NCBI GenBank assembly: GCA_963854835.1 | Contig: OY978525.1 | Coordinates: forward strand, 109,066,917-109,130,916 | Reading direction: 5' to 3' | Source of the DNA: Megamerina dolium | Lineage: Eukaryota; Arthropoda; Insecta; Diptera; Megamerinidae | Length of the DNA stretch: 64,000 bases | Shown here: in pieces, positions 36,600 to 48,850 of the stretch | How positions within the stretch are numbered: the stretch's first letter is position 1 | Layout: each line of letters begins with the position of its first letter | Position numbers and translations under genes: made by a program | The notes under the pieces: generated by a model | What the model was told of the DNA's origin: nothing | Databases searched by the model: none | Seen by the model: only the letters and a program-made list of their open reading frames with translations

Positions 36600-36965
36600 A
36601 CCCGTAGCTCAGTGGTTAGAATGTTGGCCTTCTGATCTGTAGGTCGTGGTTCAATCCCCGGCTGATGCATAACAAAATTTAATATCGAAATATTTTTCTT
36701 TCGAACGGTACCCATCTGTCGGCAAGCAATTGCCAATTCTTCCGACAGTAACAACTTGCCATGAAAAAGCTTCTAAAAGAACTCTGTGACAATGCTCAGA
36801 AAAAGTGATGTCACAAGGGTTCTGCCGTCCGGAACCGGCTAAAATAAGTAGGTTCCTTCTTAATACTGTCCAAAATTTAACATGCACAACAGTAGTGGAA
36901 GAGAAGCTCGGCCAATGAGACCTTCAGGGTTTTAAGTGCCACATATTTATTTATTTATTTTATAT
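36600..36965 (+). mobile_element. tRNA-derived SINE, copy S6 (full length)
   Basis: The best plus-strand copy. Head CCCG, A box TAGCTCAGTGGTTAG (36605-36619), B box GGTTCAATCC (36648-36657), then GGCTGATGCATAAC. The body has CGGTACCCATCTGTCGGC, GACAGTAACAACTTGCCATG, AAGCTTCTAAAAGAACTC, AACCGGCTAAAATAAGTAGG and GGCCAATGAGACCTTC, then GTGCCACATA and an ATTT tail to about 36965. The first few bases of the head (GGTG in S1) are replaced by flanking TATA. Confidence 0.92.
36605..36657 (+). promoter_or_regulatory. Internal Pol III promoter of SINE S6 (A and B boxes)
   Basis: A box TAGCTCAGTGGTTAG and B box GGTTCAATCC are separated by 28 bases, the arrangement of a type 2 RNA polymerase III promoter as in tRNA genes. 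Both boxes are close to consensus, so this copy could in principle be transcribed. Confidence 0.75.
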
Positions 36966-37149
36966 ATACCCTGTAACAGGCTTAGAATTCTAGAAGGTTT
37001 TCGAATAGCTACTTATATATACAAATTTTGGGCAACAATTTCAGGCGTTTAAATTGATTCGTTCTCTAGAGCGTTTTTGTGGTATTGCAATTACCATGAA
37101 GAACTCGATGGTTCAGCAGTTCAGTTGTTAGAATTTAGTAATTGAGAAG

Positions 37150-37640
37150 TCGGGCCCTCTCTCGAGAAACGAAAACCACACTCTCCACAAGTCTCTCATT
37201 ACGCCTGTCCATACATATGGAGCCGAAGCTTGGACAACTTCCACCTCAGATGAGAGAATGCTCGGAGTTTTTGAGAGAAAAGTCTTACGCAAGATTTTTG
37301 TACCTATTTGCGTTGGTGGCGAGTATCGAAGAAGTTGCAATCATGAGCTGTATCAGCTGTATGCCGACACCGACATAGTAAAGTGCATTAAAATTCAGCA
37401 GCTGCGCTGGCTAGATTATGTCGAGCGAATGGAAAAACACGCTCCGGCTACGAAGGTGTTATATTCGGATCCCGCTGGTGGACGACACAGAAGAGGAAGA
37501 CCTAACCTAACCGGTGGAAAGATTAAGTGCTGGAGAACTTGTCAGCGCTTGGATAGAACTGCCTGGCGAAGCATGCTAGATTCGGCCTAAATCGATTTTC
37601 CGTTGTAATGGCCACATAGAGAAAAGAAGAAGAAGAAGAA
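37150..37640 (+). pseudogene. RTE-like LINE 3' end (reverse transcriptase C-terminus)
   Basis: Frame RALSRETKTTLSTSLITPV, HTYGAEAWTTSTSDERMLGV, FERKVLRKIFVPICVGGEYR, HELYQLYADTDIVKCIKIQQ, LRWLDYVERMEKHAPATKVL, DPAGGRHRRGRPNLT. The YGAE-x-W, ERKVLRKIF, RWxxHVERM-like and RRGRP motifs are the conserved tail of RTE-clade ORF2 after the reverse transcriptase. The frame stays open to a stop at 37588-37590. After a short untranslated piece ending GTAATGGCCACATAGAG there is a (GAA)n tail at about 37621-37640, typical of RTE ends. It is heavily 5'-truncated; the endonuclease and most of the RT domain are absent. Confidence 0.88.
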
Positions 37641-37645
37641 TATAT

Positions 37646-39645
37646 AAATAAGTAATTTTTAGCCATGAAAGCATTTATTTTACGCCTATGATTTTATTGA
37701 TTTTCTTCGTCCGGTTTGAGTCCTATCCTAGTAAGGATATACCATATATGTTTGTATGTTTTTAAATTTTGAATCATTTAACGCTCGACGACTATTACCA
37801 CCATTTTCTTATATCTATCATACATTTATGTTTGGTTTTTATTTACTCCCTTTTTATGGAGTTTTTCCATTTTACTTCCATCTATATTGCTTCCCCATGA
37901 TACTTGTTTATTATTGGGTGCAATTTAATTGCAGTTTTTCACGATTTTCATGAATTTTCTATTTATTTAATTCGTTGTCGGCTGTTGGAGTTAACAGCGA
38001 AATTATAATTACGCTAGTTGGTGGTACTAATAATGGTTATGCATTGTCATGTGAGGGTCTAATGGATAATAAATTAAATATGCGTTAGTGCGTTAATGGC
38101 GGTTTTTGTTTGTTTTTGTGGACGTTTACGCTATAAAAATAATATTAACCTTATGTGTATGCGTTAAAACGTTGCACAAGTATGCTTTTTCGCATGTTCT
38201 AGAACAAAACTCACTTATTTGCTCACTTCGAATGCAAGTACTTATCGAATATAATACTTGTGTAGTTATCAAATCAAGCATATTCGTGCAGCACTCTAAT
38301 GGGTGTATAATGAAAGTAGCGTGAAATGCACCATATTAAATGGGGAGTATTATTTTGAACGGTTTATTATTTCCCCCCATTGAAGTTTTTTGTTTTTGTA
38401 TATTTGTTTTTTTTAATGTAGTATTCCGAACAAGAAAAGATATTAAAGTCAAAGCAAAGAATGAAATGAAAAGGTGTGTTTTATTTTGTATAAAATAAAT
38501 AATATTTTTATTTTGTCATCTTATTGCAATTAAAAAAACTACAAGAATATGTAGTAAGTATAGTATATAGGTATGTGCAATAGTTGATGTAAATCAATTT
38601 GTTAAGTGAAATTAAATTACAATTTTTTTTTTTTAATTTCATTTCACATAGACACACATGCATGTGTAGTAGAACAGTAGAAATATAAAAATAAAAATTA
38701 TAATCACGATAAATGTTCAGTCATTTTCACTCTTCAACATTTCCTCCTACTGAATTCATTACAAGAATTCATTTGAGCAAAAATTAAGGCGTGTCAACAA
38801 ATGAATAAATATCTACTATATGCTTGATATATACAATTTCTAAATATATTGTATGTACTATCTACATTGTCGTAGATTCGTCTAAATATCGAGAGAATAA
38901 GTATAATAATTTAATTACCAGTATAAGTTTTTGGTTTTTCTTTTCATTTTTTTTTTTTTTTTGTTTAAAGACTTTACCACACCTTCCCAACCCCCCTTTT
39001 TGTGTAGCGTACCAATTAACGTAGATACTCTGTCACAAGTATGATATTTAATGAATTTTTTACACTTAGGTATAGCAATTATAGGCTATATACGATATGT
39101 CTGTCATAAATTTGTGCATGAAATATGTATTTTTAAACAGATTACGTCATGTTTTATTGTTATTGTATTGTTATTATTATTATTATTGCTTTTCTGAATT
39201 TTGTTAGAGTATTAGAAAATATTTAAGCAAATTATTATTAAACATAATAATTTGTTAAAGAAATAAGTTGCCGGTAATTGTTGATGCATGAAGTTTTATA
39301 TAATTATAAAGTCATGGAGTTGTATTTATGGCAAATATTTTGGAAAATAAATTATGATGAAATTGAAAATTTTACATTAAAGAATTTCCTTAGATATATT
39401 TACTGAGGAGAGTAAAGAAATTAGAGTGAATCCACCGGGAACATTATTAGGCATTACAGTCAATCAATAGTATATCAGTAATGTAATTCTTAAAGGATAT
39501 AAAAAGTATATAAGTGTCTGTTATCGGAGACAAAAAATAAAACAAAAAGGAACAAAAAAAAATAATTTTGTTTTATATCAAAACTCCATAGCTGGGAGGC
39601 TCACAAATTTTTCGCAATAAATCAATAACTTTGAGATTGCTTCAG
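37646..39645. other. Presumed intron, no gene seen
   Basis: AT-rich with T runs near 38620-38635 and 38948-38962 and an ATT run near 39170-39187. No gene or element is recognised. Confidence 0.5.
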
Positions 39646-39649
39646 TTAA

Positions 39650-40209
39650 TGGGGGAATAGGGTTTAACATTAATAACATTAACATTTTATATTAATTTTT
39701 TTTTTTGAATGCATAATATCTCAAGAATGTTGCGTTTAAATTTCAAGTCAATCGGAGCAAAATTGACAAAGTTATGACTATTTTTTTACCACTCGATCAA
39801 CTGACTCCATGCGTATAGGTCGAACAGAGTAGGAAACTGAAAAACAAACAAAAGAAGGCAGAATACATCGCAAGACAAGAGCAAAAAATATGCTTTAGAC
39901 ATCATGGATGATGGCAACATCCATTATGGACTTGGCATCGATGATTCAGTGTGAGGTAAGCCGATAGAACTCGCTTATGAACGTTTCATCCCAAATTTTT
40001 TTGCGTTCAAAACTTGAAAGCGTTTTTCCCACAACACAACATTTTAAAAGTCGATGTCCCTCATAACTTCAAAACTACTGCACGGATCGTTTTGAAATTT
40101 TAAACACTATTGCTGTACATAATTTACGAGGTAACGGTACGAGACGCTTTAGAATAATTGCTGCCATTGCCGTATATTGTAATATTTCTCCATTAACCCT
40201 ATTCCCCCC
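39650..40209. mobile_element. TTAA-flanked non-autonomous element, type 2
   Basis: A 560-base element between TTAA at 39646-39649 and 40210-40213. The inverted ends are TGGGGGAATAGGGTTT on the left and GGGGGGAATAGGGTTA on the reversed right. No transposase frame is present. The target site and G-rich ends again suggest a piggyBac-like source, by inference. Internal text such as TTTCAAGTCAATCGGAGCAA is not related at its ends to the type 1 element. Confidence 0.78.
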
Positions 40210-40213
40210 TTAA

Positions 40214-42369
40214 CTTTGGCCGAACTAGTCTTCCAGTCGTGTTTAGCCGATTCCAAATAGCAAAAAAATTATTTAGCAAATATTTTTTGAATAAAAATGC
40301 TATCGATTCACTATAAATTCTAAAAAATTTCGCGAATTTGCGATAAATTTAAAAAATCACTAATGCCAAATTTTAGTACACATGAGAAGAATGCATGTTT
40401 ACTATGCACAAATATTTTCATATTTAAGCAAGATGGTGTATAACTTACATTAGCATATGTCTATTAAGTCGTCAACGCTAAATCACTTGAACAAAAAAAA
40501 AAAAGAGAAGCCAGAATAATCAACAAACGATAGTCTAGCACATTTCATATACATGTATATATACATGTATATAGTATTTATCGACATGTATACAGTAGTT
40601 ATCAACATAAAGAATTTAAAGATTTGTTTTGCAACACGACATGACAAGTAACTTGTCAATAACACATCAAATAAATAAATTGTTGTTGTTTTTTAATTTA
40701 CGCCTGAAGCGAAATACACCTAATAATCTGACTAACAAATCATAGTAGGTACTAAAAGTTAAATAACCTTACAACTTTGTTGCTTTGTTTTTTTTTTTCT
40801 GAAATCTTTGATGCTTTTACTATATGTGAACGTTATCGCAAAATAATAATAATAAAACGAAAAATCAATAAAACAACGAACACAAAATAAAGTAGTAATA
40901 TATCTACGTACTACGTATTTCAGTTAGAAGCCGTAAATCTGCAAGTTCGCATATGCATGTGCATATGCATTTACTAGCATATGTATTCTCGTAAGTATGC
41001 ATGAATGCTTCTTTGTACATATTTGTAACATGAAGTATTTATGAGTAATGATTGCATCAACTTTATACCTATAAGAAGCTCACTAAAATCTTTTTTTTTA
41101 TTTATTTATTTTCTATTCCTTTATTTTCAGATTTTTTTACTAAGAAAAATCATTTAATAAAATATTTACATAACAATTTATATAAATAAGAAATTCAAAG
41201 AATTTTCCTTCTTCCTCGTAATACTCTCATATGTATATGAAAACTGAATGTTTATAAACATATGTTTATATGTCAAAGATTGCTCTTTGTATCGCGCCTG
41301 ACTGATATCAATACAATATGAATTTTTATGCTGGAATTTTTTGCATTGAAGTACTTTCAGATAAATTTATTATGTTGTATTTGCTATTTCTGCTACATGA
41401 AATTTTTACTGCAGCAAGTTTTTGCTTGTGGGTTTTGTAAAGTATTTCTTTTTTTTGTAGTTTTTTATTTTTATTTTTTTTTTTATTTGCATTTTAGCCC
41501 AAAACTAGTTTTTTTTTCTGTTACATATAAAAATAGTAGTTCCACTCTATTGCTCAATATGAAATATTATTTCATACAAACTTTCTATAGGGAAATGTAT
41601 ATAAACATATAACTGAAAGTATATAGAATATTTTGAACAGCATTATGTTATTGCTGGGTCTATGAAAGGTTTCTTGTGATTCTTAGCTTGTTTCACATCA
41701 TGTATAGGTACTTGAAGTATGAAATCTCATAATTGATTTCAATATGTTGCTAAATTTTTCATTTCGTTGAAAATTTTCTATTTTCTAAATGGATTTGATT
41801 CAGCGTTTACCGTATTTCGATTCGAAGCACCTGACTATTTTGAGAAGCTCCGTAAATAATGTGTGAGCAAAAGTGGTAGAGATAGAGTGAGGGTAAATGA
41901 CGTCTGCCCAAAAGTTGCCCATAGAGTGATTAATTAATTGTATGACCGAAACTTGTTACTTTTTCAATCCATTTCCTCTAAGCTTTTATACTATCTTTTC
42001 CTAACATTCCTAACAATCCTCTTGCCCTACAAAATTGACGTTTTTAAAGAAATTCGCTTCCATCATTGCAAGGGTGCCCACAGAGTGGCAACATTTTTCA
42101 TAAATATACTTACTTCTAATCTTTAACCTTTAGAGAGGCTCCCTGAAAACATTTTCTTATAAATAACCCCATATTTGTCCAGGAATCGTCTCTATAGCCG
42201 TGAAATGATTTTGTTTTGATTAATCAAACTATAAATTATTCGAATAAGCAAAATTTTGATTAATTAAATCAAACAATTTTTACTAAGGGAGAGCGTTTTT
42301 TATATTCATGGTTCTGAAAAGCTCATCTTCGCTTTGTATTGAAAAAATATTGATGCTATTTTGCTGATT
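40214..42369. other. Presumed intron, no gene seen
   Basis: AT-rich. TACATGTATATA repeats lie at about 40549-40573 and catatg runs near 40950-40985. Degenerate TGATTAAT-type text begins at about 42214, leading into the tandem array. Confidence 0.5.
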
Positions 42370-42492
42370 AATCAAATAATTTCAATTTTTGATTAATTAA
42401 AATTAGGTTTAATCAAATAATTTCAATTTTTGATTAATTAAAATTAGGTTTAATCAAATAATTTCAATTTTTGATTAATCAAAATTATAATT
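42370..42492. repeat. 41-bp tandem repeat, three copies
   Basis: Copies start at 42370, 42411 and 42452 with AATCAAATAATTTCAATTTT followed by TGATTAATTAAAATTAGGTTT. The first two are identical; the third diverges at the end. Degenerate TTGATTAATTAA words continue to about 42670. Confidence 0.92.
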
Positions 42493-45400
42493 AATCGAAT
42501 GATTTGTACTTAGTTAATTAAATTTTTAATTAATCTAATAATTGATTGATTTGATTCATTAATTTATTAATTTTGATTAATTAATTGATTACTTTTGATT
42601 AATTAGTTGATTAATTTTGATTAATTAAATGTTTCATTTTGATTAATTAATTGATTAAATTTGATTAATCACAATAATCGACTTAACGGTTAATCTCACA
42701 GTTTTTAAAATTTTTATTCAAATCAATTCAAAATTTCTCAGCAAAAAAATCTAAATAGAAATTTTTATTTATTACATTTTTTGTAAGTACATATTCAAAT
42801 AAGTATTATCTTCGGTCTTTGATAGAAATGTTTTTAATGTTTTAAAAAGAGAATGCTTCATCTCACAAGGTAACCTTTAAGTTTATATGAGTTTATTATC
42901 AATACGAGTATTGAATTAGTTTTTATGAATATTTTATCTTTTGTATTATTTATTTTAATTTAATTTTAATACAAAATTAACTTGATCAAATTGCAGCTAA
43001 TAATTTTATGGAATAATTCGATAAACCTATTCGATTACATATCATATTAAAATATGCTATTATATGAGTGAATGTTAGTGTGAAATACAGTAGGGAGCAA
43101 AATGTGTGTTTTATTGTGTAATTTTATATATTTAAGTTTTTGAAAAATAGTCATTGGGAGACTCCATTAAATGTATTTTCGACGATCACTTTTTTTTTAA
43201 AGTGCTAGAGTATATGTTTTTCAGTGTCTGCTGTGAAAAATGAAAACAGAAACATTTAGATTTGCAATAGGAGTCGTATGTTTTGTGTAAAAATGTAACT
43301 CTTTGATTACAATTTGCGCTGGACGAACTATTTAGTAATATCCAGCAGCAATAGCTGCTCCTACTCCTGTTTCTGTTTTATTACATTCATCTACTCGGGT
43401 TAACTATATTTATGGCTGGATTAGGGGCTAACGCACGAAATATAGACATAGAACCAAAAAAAAAAAAACCAAAAATAAAAAAAATCAAAGCATTAAAAAC
43501 CGTACTTATGAGCGACTTCCATTTTACAGTGATATTTATGAACGCATGATTATGATACAAGTATTACAGTGTTTTCTCTCTCTACACTGTATACATTAAG
43601 GCTTATGGTATTCATAAGCAATAGCATCAGCCCCTATCATAATATGACATGTATCACACGTCAATTGTACGTAAGATATATTTAGTTGTAGTTGTAGTGG
43701 ATAAACAATAAAACAAAAGCTACAATAATGGGTTGAATAAGTAATTGACTGATAAAATAATAAAAATCAGAAAAAAAAACAAAAATAAAAAAAAAATAAA
43801 GAAATGACAAGTAAAATGATGAAAATGTACAAAATATGATAAATATCAACTACAGCAACAGCAGTGCAACAATAGTGAAGAAAAAAAAAAGGAAGACTTT
43901 GAAGCAGATTTCAATTTTAAAATATACTACATTTGTGTATAATCGACACAAGCAGTACAGTACAACAGCCAGCATCAACATCAAACAGTAGTACATACAT
44001 GTCGAACAGAAGCAACACTAAATGGAAAATTTAACACGTACGAGTACACTGCATTGCAAGTACAAGTCAAAACTAAAAAAAAAATATAGTTTTTTTTTTT
44101 TTAAATACAATATTTCTCATCTTGGTTGCTGCATATAATCCATGCATGTATGCATATGCATACTCATATGCACATGGATATGTATGATAGGAAATATGAT
44201 GGATAGATTACACTGAGAAAAAAAAAACGGAAAGAATTTGTTTCCATTTCAATTAACTTTTTTTTTTCCTTATTTCAGTATATGTGTTTTTTTTATGGAT
44301 CGATATTTTATGAATGAATAGAATTACAAATTTGCAAAAAAAAAATTCTTTTTTGTGGTTTCCATAAATATTGAAAAAATTATAAAAATATTTTATACAT
44401 TTTGTTTATTCATATATAAGCACACGATTGCATTGTATTCTATGTATACGTATTTATACCTACCTGATTACAACCATTTTAATTTAATATACTTTTTTAT
44501 ACTTTGGTAATTTTTAATGTAGGTTACACATACATCTATATGCATATGTAAATTGTTTAAATTATGCTCATATATTTTTTTGTGTAAATTGCACTCGCTT
44601 TAATACGTGCCAAAAGTATAATTTAGGCCACAAAGTTAAGTGTAAAAGGATTAAAGGATGTTAACATGATACAAATGAACAAATGAGAATCCTTGTACAA
44701 GTTTATAAATCGTATATATGTATAGAGTATTGCGAATATTAAAAATCTCACTCAGTATATCGATTTGTCACTGTTATGAGTCGATGAAATAAGGCTGTAA
44801 TTTTTTTGTATATTAAATTTTTGTTAAATTAATAAAAATGCCACAATTCAAAGTTCTTAAGCTTTTTTTTGCCATGTAGATAATATGAAAGTGATATGCT
44901 TATATATGGATATGACTATTCTATATATGACTATGTGTCATGATGAAATAAAATATGCTGAAATTGAAAGCTAAATTCAATTAGAACATTTTTATTGTAG
45001 TAAGTGATCAAGATGATTATTATGATGATTATAGCAATAATGATCATGATGACGCAAAATAATGTATACTCGGATGTTGGGATTTACGATGTGATATCAT
45101 ATTATTTTTGTTGCTTTCATAATACAAATTTAATTTTACACTAGCAAAAAAAAAAAAAAAAATAAAAAGAGATAAGTACTTTACGTAAATTAACAATAAT
45201 TTGAATAAATGAAAAACTGTGAACTTATACGGGTTCATCATATACATCATATAGGTTCGTCTACCCGAAAAAAAACAAAGAAATATTTAATTTTTTTTTT
45301 TTAAATAAAGTGTTGCATCAATAAATTATATGCATGCAATATTTATGCTAATTTGTATGTAGACACCATAGCGATCGACTTTTATTGTTTTCATTATAAT

Positions 45401-47575
45401 TGAAATGTTTATAAACATTTTCTGCTCTAAACAAATTCAAATACCTCTCTCTCTCTCTATGTTTGATAGTAAATACAATGTTTATATACAATATATAAAC
45501 ATGCAAATGTTGCTATACATGTATATGGACCATTGTTGGCAAAGCATCTTATAAATCAACTGATATTTATGAGATATGCAATGGATTTAAATCGATTAAA
45601 TGTTTCATATGATTGTATATGGATATTTCCATGCACACATACATATAGAATGAACATGCATATACACCAGATGCAAATATGTTCTTATATAATCTAGTCA
45701 CACTTCAAATAAATAGAAGATATACAGAAAGGACCAAAAAAGAGTTGCAGAGTACGAAAACTAGCAATAGTATGGGAAATGCGAAATGGAAAAATAAGTA
45801 TTTCTATAAATTTCTAAACTAGTTTGGAAACAGACAAAAATGATTAACTCGTAAACATGTAGTTTAGATGTAGTAATCAAATCTACGTCCTCGTGATGTG
45901 CGTGCGATTAATTCTTTATCCAAATCAGCTGATTACTCAAAATTTCTAATTAATTAATTATTCAATTAATCATATTAAAGATCATATTAAAGAAATTGTT
46001 CAATTACATTCATAATACGATACAATCCAAAGAATATTTATTTCAAAAGAACACTTCGTGATCGAAAAAAAAACTAAAATATCGATATTTTGTGTATTTA
46101 ATCGATATTTTGATTATTCAACATTTTGATTGATTTATTAGACTCTCTGATTAAATGTTTTCAGTACAGCAATATTATGTGCTCTGTTAGAAAGGCGTAA
46201 TAGACGAATAAGACCTTGTAGATCAATAACATCTGATTTGAAAATGTGGTGCTATAAAATTGTCCATCAAACGTCAAATTTATATTTGAAACATTTCCTT
46301 TTGTGTGTGTGTGTGTGTTTTTTTGAGTTGCTACATAAGCTAAAACTTAAATGGAGCCAAGATGCTCTTAAACTAAGTTTTCAATTAAGGGGTGGACATT
46401 TCAAACTTTTTTCATCGACCCGCCATAATGTACATACATACAAACAATAGATTTAAAAATTGCATTTATTTGTGATTTATATGAATATGTGCTGTTTGCT
46501 ATTTTCTGCCTTTTGTTTCCATTTATTTTGTTGTGCATATACTCGTACACATGAGATTTCTAAAATCATTGCATATTTGGGTACTTAAATATATATTGTA
46601 TATATTTGATTGCACTAAAGCAGGATTATATATACAGTTTGTAGTTCTATATGTGCATGATTATGTAAATATTTGTACCAATAAGAAATGTTGGCAATAC
46701 TTCAAACTGATTTTGTGATTATGCATGAAAAAAAAAATGGAAAAAAGAAAATAGAAAATTCCAAATAAAATACAAAATGTATGTGTACTGTTTATGTACG
46801 CAAGTGTGCACATTTGATTGAATTTCGGTCACGATGTTGATATCGGAAGAATTCCTGAGAGTGACCCTTCTGTTCCCATCCCATCGGAGTTTCATACTCA
46901 TTTCATTTATTTATTTTTTTTTTCACAAAAATAAATTTCTTTTCAAATCAATTTATCATGATGATGTGTAATATATTTCATAATTCGCTTACAAAATATT
47001 ATATTTCCAATGTAGAAGAAATGTTATTCGTTCGATCATTTATTTTAATAATTTATGTCATCATCAATAATATACAAAGACATGGAAACGTATTTGTCAA
47101 CAAATTTATTATGAAAATAAAACGACAAACTTTATTGGGAAACTATGAAAACATAATTCAAAAAACTAAAATTTTCTGTTTACATTACGAAAACCAAAAA
47201 CAACAAGCAAAATAAAGTGTTTGGAAAATTGTACAAAAGAGGGAGAGAGAGAGAAAAAAAAAAAGAAAAAGTATTATGAAAAGTGAAAAGAAGACATTTC
47301 AATAATGACAACATCGATGAAAAGTAATTTTGAGAAACAGGTTGACTGACTAACTAGTTGGTTAGTTGGCTATTTGGCCGCCATTATTAATACTATTGAA
47401 ATACTAAGACTAAGAGTGAGTGATTTATTGTAAAGCAATGAATGAGAATATTATGGAAAATAACCAAATCAATGCAAAAGTAATTACTGTAATACTCATA
47501 TTCGATGAATATGTATAAACTGTGGCTATTCTCAATGAGTGAGTAATCATGCATCCATAATTGGTTAACATGTGG
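42493..47575. other. Presumed intron, no gene seen
   Basis: About 5 kb of AT-rich DNA with many A and T homopolymers (for example near 43450, 43770, 45147), (TC)n near 45450, (GT)n at 46301-46318 and (GA)n near 47240. Open frames are low-complexity and unrecognised. Confidence 0.5.
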
Positions 47576-47577
47576 TA

Positions 47578-48848
47578 CTTTGATTTTCAAAACAACTGTT
47601 GGGAATTATTCAAAATATTTTATTTCATCCGAAAGGCCACACAATAGGATTATGTGTGGAAAATTATTACGCGAATATGTTCACCGCAACAATTCCGAAG
47701 ATATCTCACTCTTTCGGCCATATTCTTGATGACATTTTCCAGTATGACCTCCAGAATGGCCCGAATCTGCGATGTAATATTGCTTTTCAAATATGGAATC
47801 GTCTTCGGATCATTCACATAGGATTTAGCCTTCGTGTAAACCCACAGAAAAAAGTATAACGGCATCAAATCGCATGATCTAGGCGGCCAATTTGCATCAC
47901 CGCGACGACATGATTCGGGAATTTGTGACGCAAAAAGTCGAAATTGAGGAGAGTTGTATGTAGTGTAGCGCCATCCTGTTGAAACCACATATTTTTCAGA
48001 CCCCGAGCTTCAACCTCCGGCACAAAATAGTCCCCCCAACATAGTGTGCTACCGCTCAGGATATACATTTTCGGTGTTTCCATCGTCATATTCGAAAAAA
48101 TACGATCCGATGATGCCTTTGGCCCATAAACTGCAAAAAACAGTGACTCACGGTTGATGCATTGGCTTTTCAATAATGGTGTTTGGATTTTCCGAGTTCC
48201 AGATATGCTAGTTTTGCTTGTCAACATAGCCGCCGAGGTGGAAATGAGCCTCGAGTTCGAAAAGATGATTTTTTTGGAAAAAATCATCATCTTCACCAAT
48301 CATTTGCGGGGTCAATTAGCGAATGTACTGCGTTGTACATGGTCACGAGGCAACAGCTGCTGCGTCAATTGGACTTTATATGGGTGTAACTTCAAGTCTG
48401 AGCGCAAAATTCGATGCATGGAGGTCGCGGAAATGGCCAATTGTTGTGAACGATGGCGAATAGACATCCCTGGGGACTCGACGACACTTTCAAATACGGC
48501 AGCAATCATATTCTCAGCATTGCGTGCATTCCACACTTTAGTTGGCTTCGGAACATAAAGAACGGACCCAATTTGATAAAATTTTTTCACAACATTGCGC
48601 ACAGTTGTTTCACTAATATGGTGATTACGACTCCATTATTGGTGAGTCGATCGTAGCGTTTACACCATCGACTTGGAATTTAATATCCAAAATTCGACGA
48701 TTTGTGATGCGTTGTTCTTTCATGTAGCGATCCATAACTAAAATCTTATACTCTGACGATGACAATGACACAAAATATGGCAGGAACGGGTCGATAATGC
48801 AGATTTTAATAGATAACAATGTAACACAGCTACTATTGGAACACACTG
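47578..48848 (-). mobile_element. DD41D-type mariner element
   Basis: It contains a transposase relic in minus orientation. Probable ends are TA at 47576-47577 and 48849-48850. The adjoining inverted arms CTTTGATTTTCAA and CAGTGTGTTCCAA are only loosely alike, so the borders are tentative. The span of 1271 bases suits a complete mariner-like element. Confidence 0.7.
47655..48770 (-). pseudogene. DD41D mariner-like transposase relic
   Basis: On the minus strand: RNVVKKFYQIGSVLYVPKPT and NAENMIAAVFESVVESPGMS, then IRHRSQQLAISATSMHRILR (second HTH) and LHPYKVQLTQQLLPRDH. The catalytic half has SKKIIFSNS (the usual SDEAHF Asp has become Asn or is out of frame), NRESLFFAVYGPKAS, KNMWFQQDGATLHTT (second Asp) and RRGDANWPPRSCDLMPLYFF. 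In relatives the last motif is PLDYF or PLDFF, about 41 residues after the QQD Asp; here that Asp is Tyr. Frameshifts lie near 47980 and 48310. This QQDGATxHT/WPPRSCDLTPLD type differs from D34D mariner; DD41D spacing has been described for rosa-type elements of tephritids, which I recall rather than checked. Confidence 0.82.
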
Positions 48849-48850
48849 TA

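Noticed and set aside
36600..36672. Functional tRNA gene
   Set aside because: A and B boxes are good, but the same sequence recurs as the head of a longer repeat with a fixed body and tail, and the acceptor stem does not close; it is a SINE.
43085..43350. Possible hAT-like element starting CAGTAGGGAGCAAAA
   Set aside because: No matching inverted end or target duplication was found.
48154..48558. A 134-codon plus-strand open frame
   Set aside because: It is the complement of the DD41D transposase relic, whose minus-strand frames contain the recognisable motifs.
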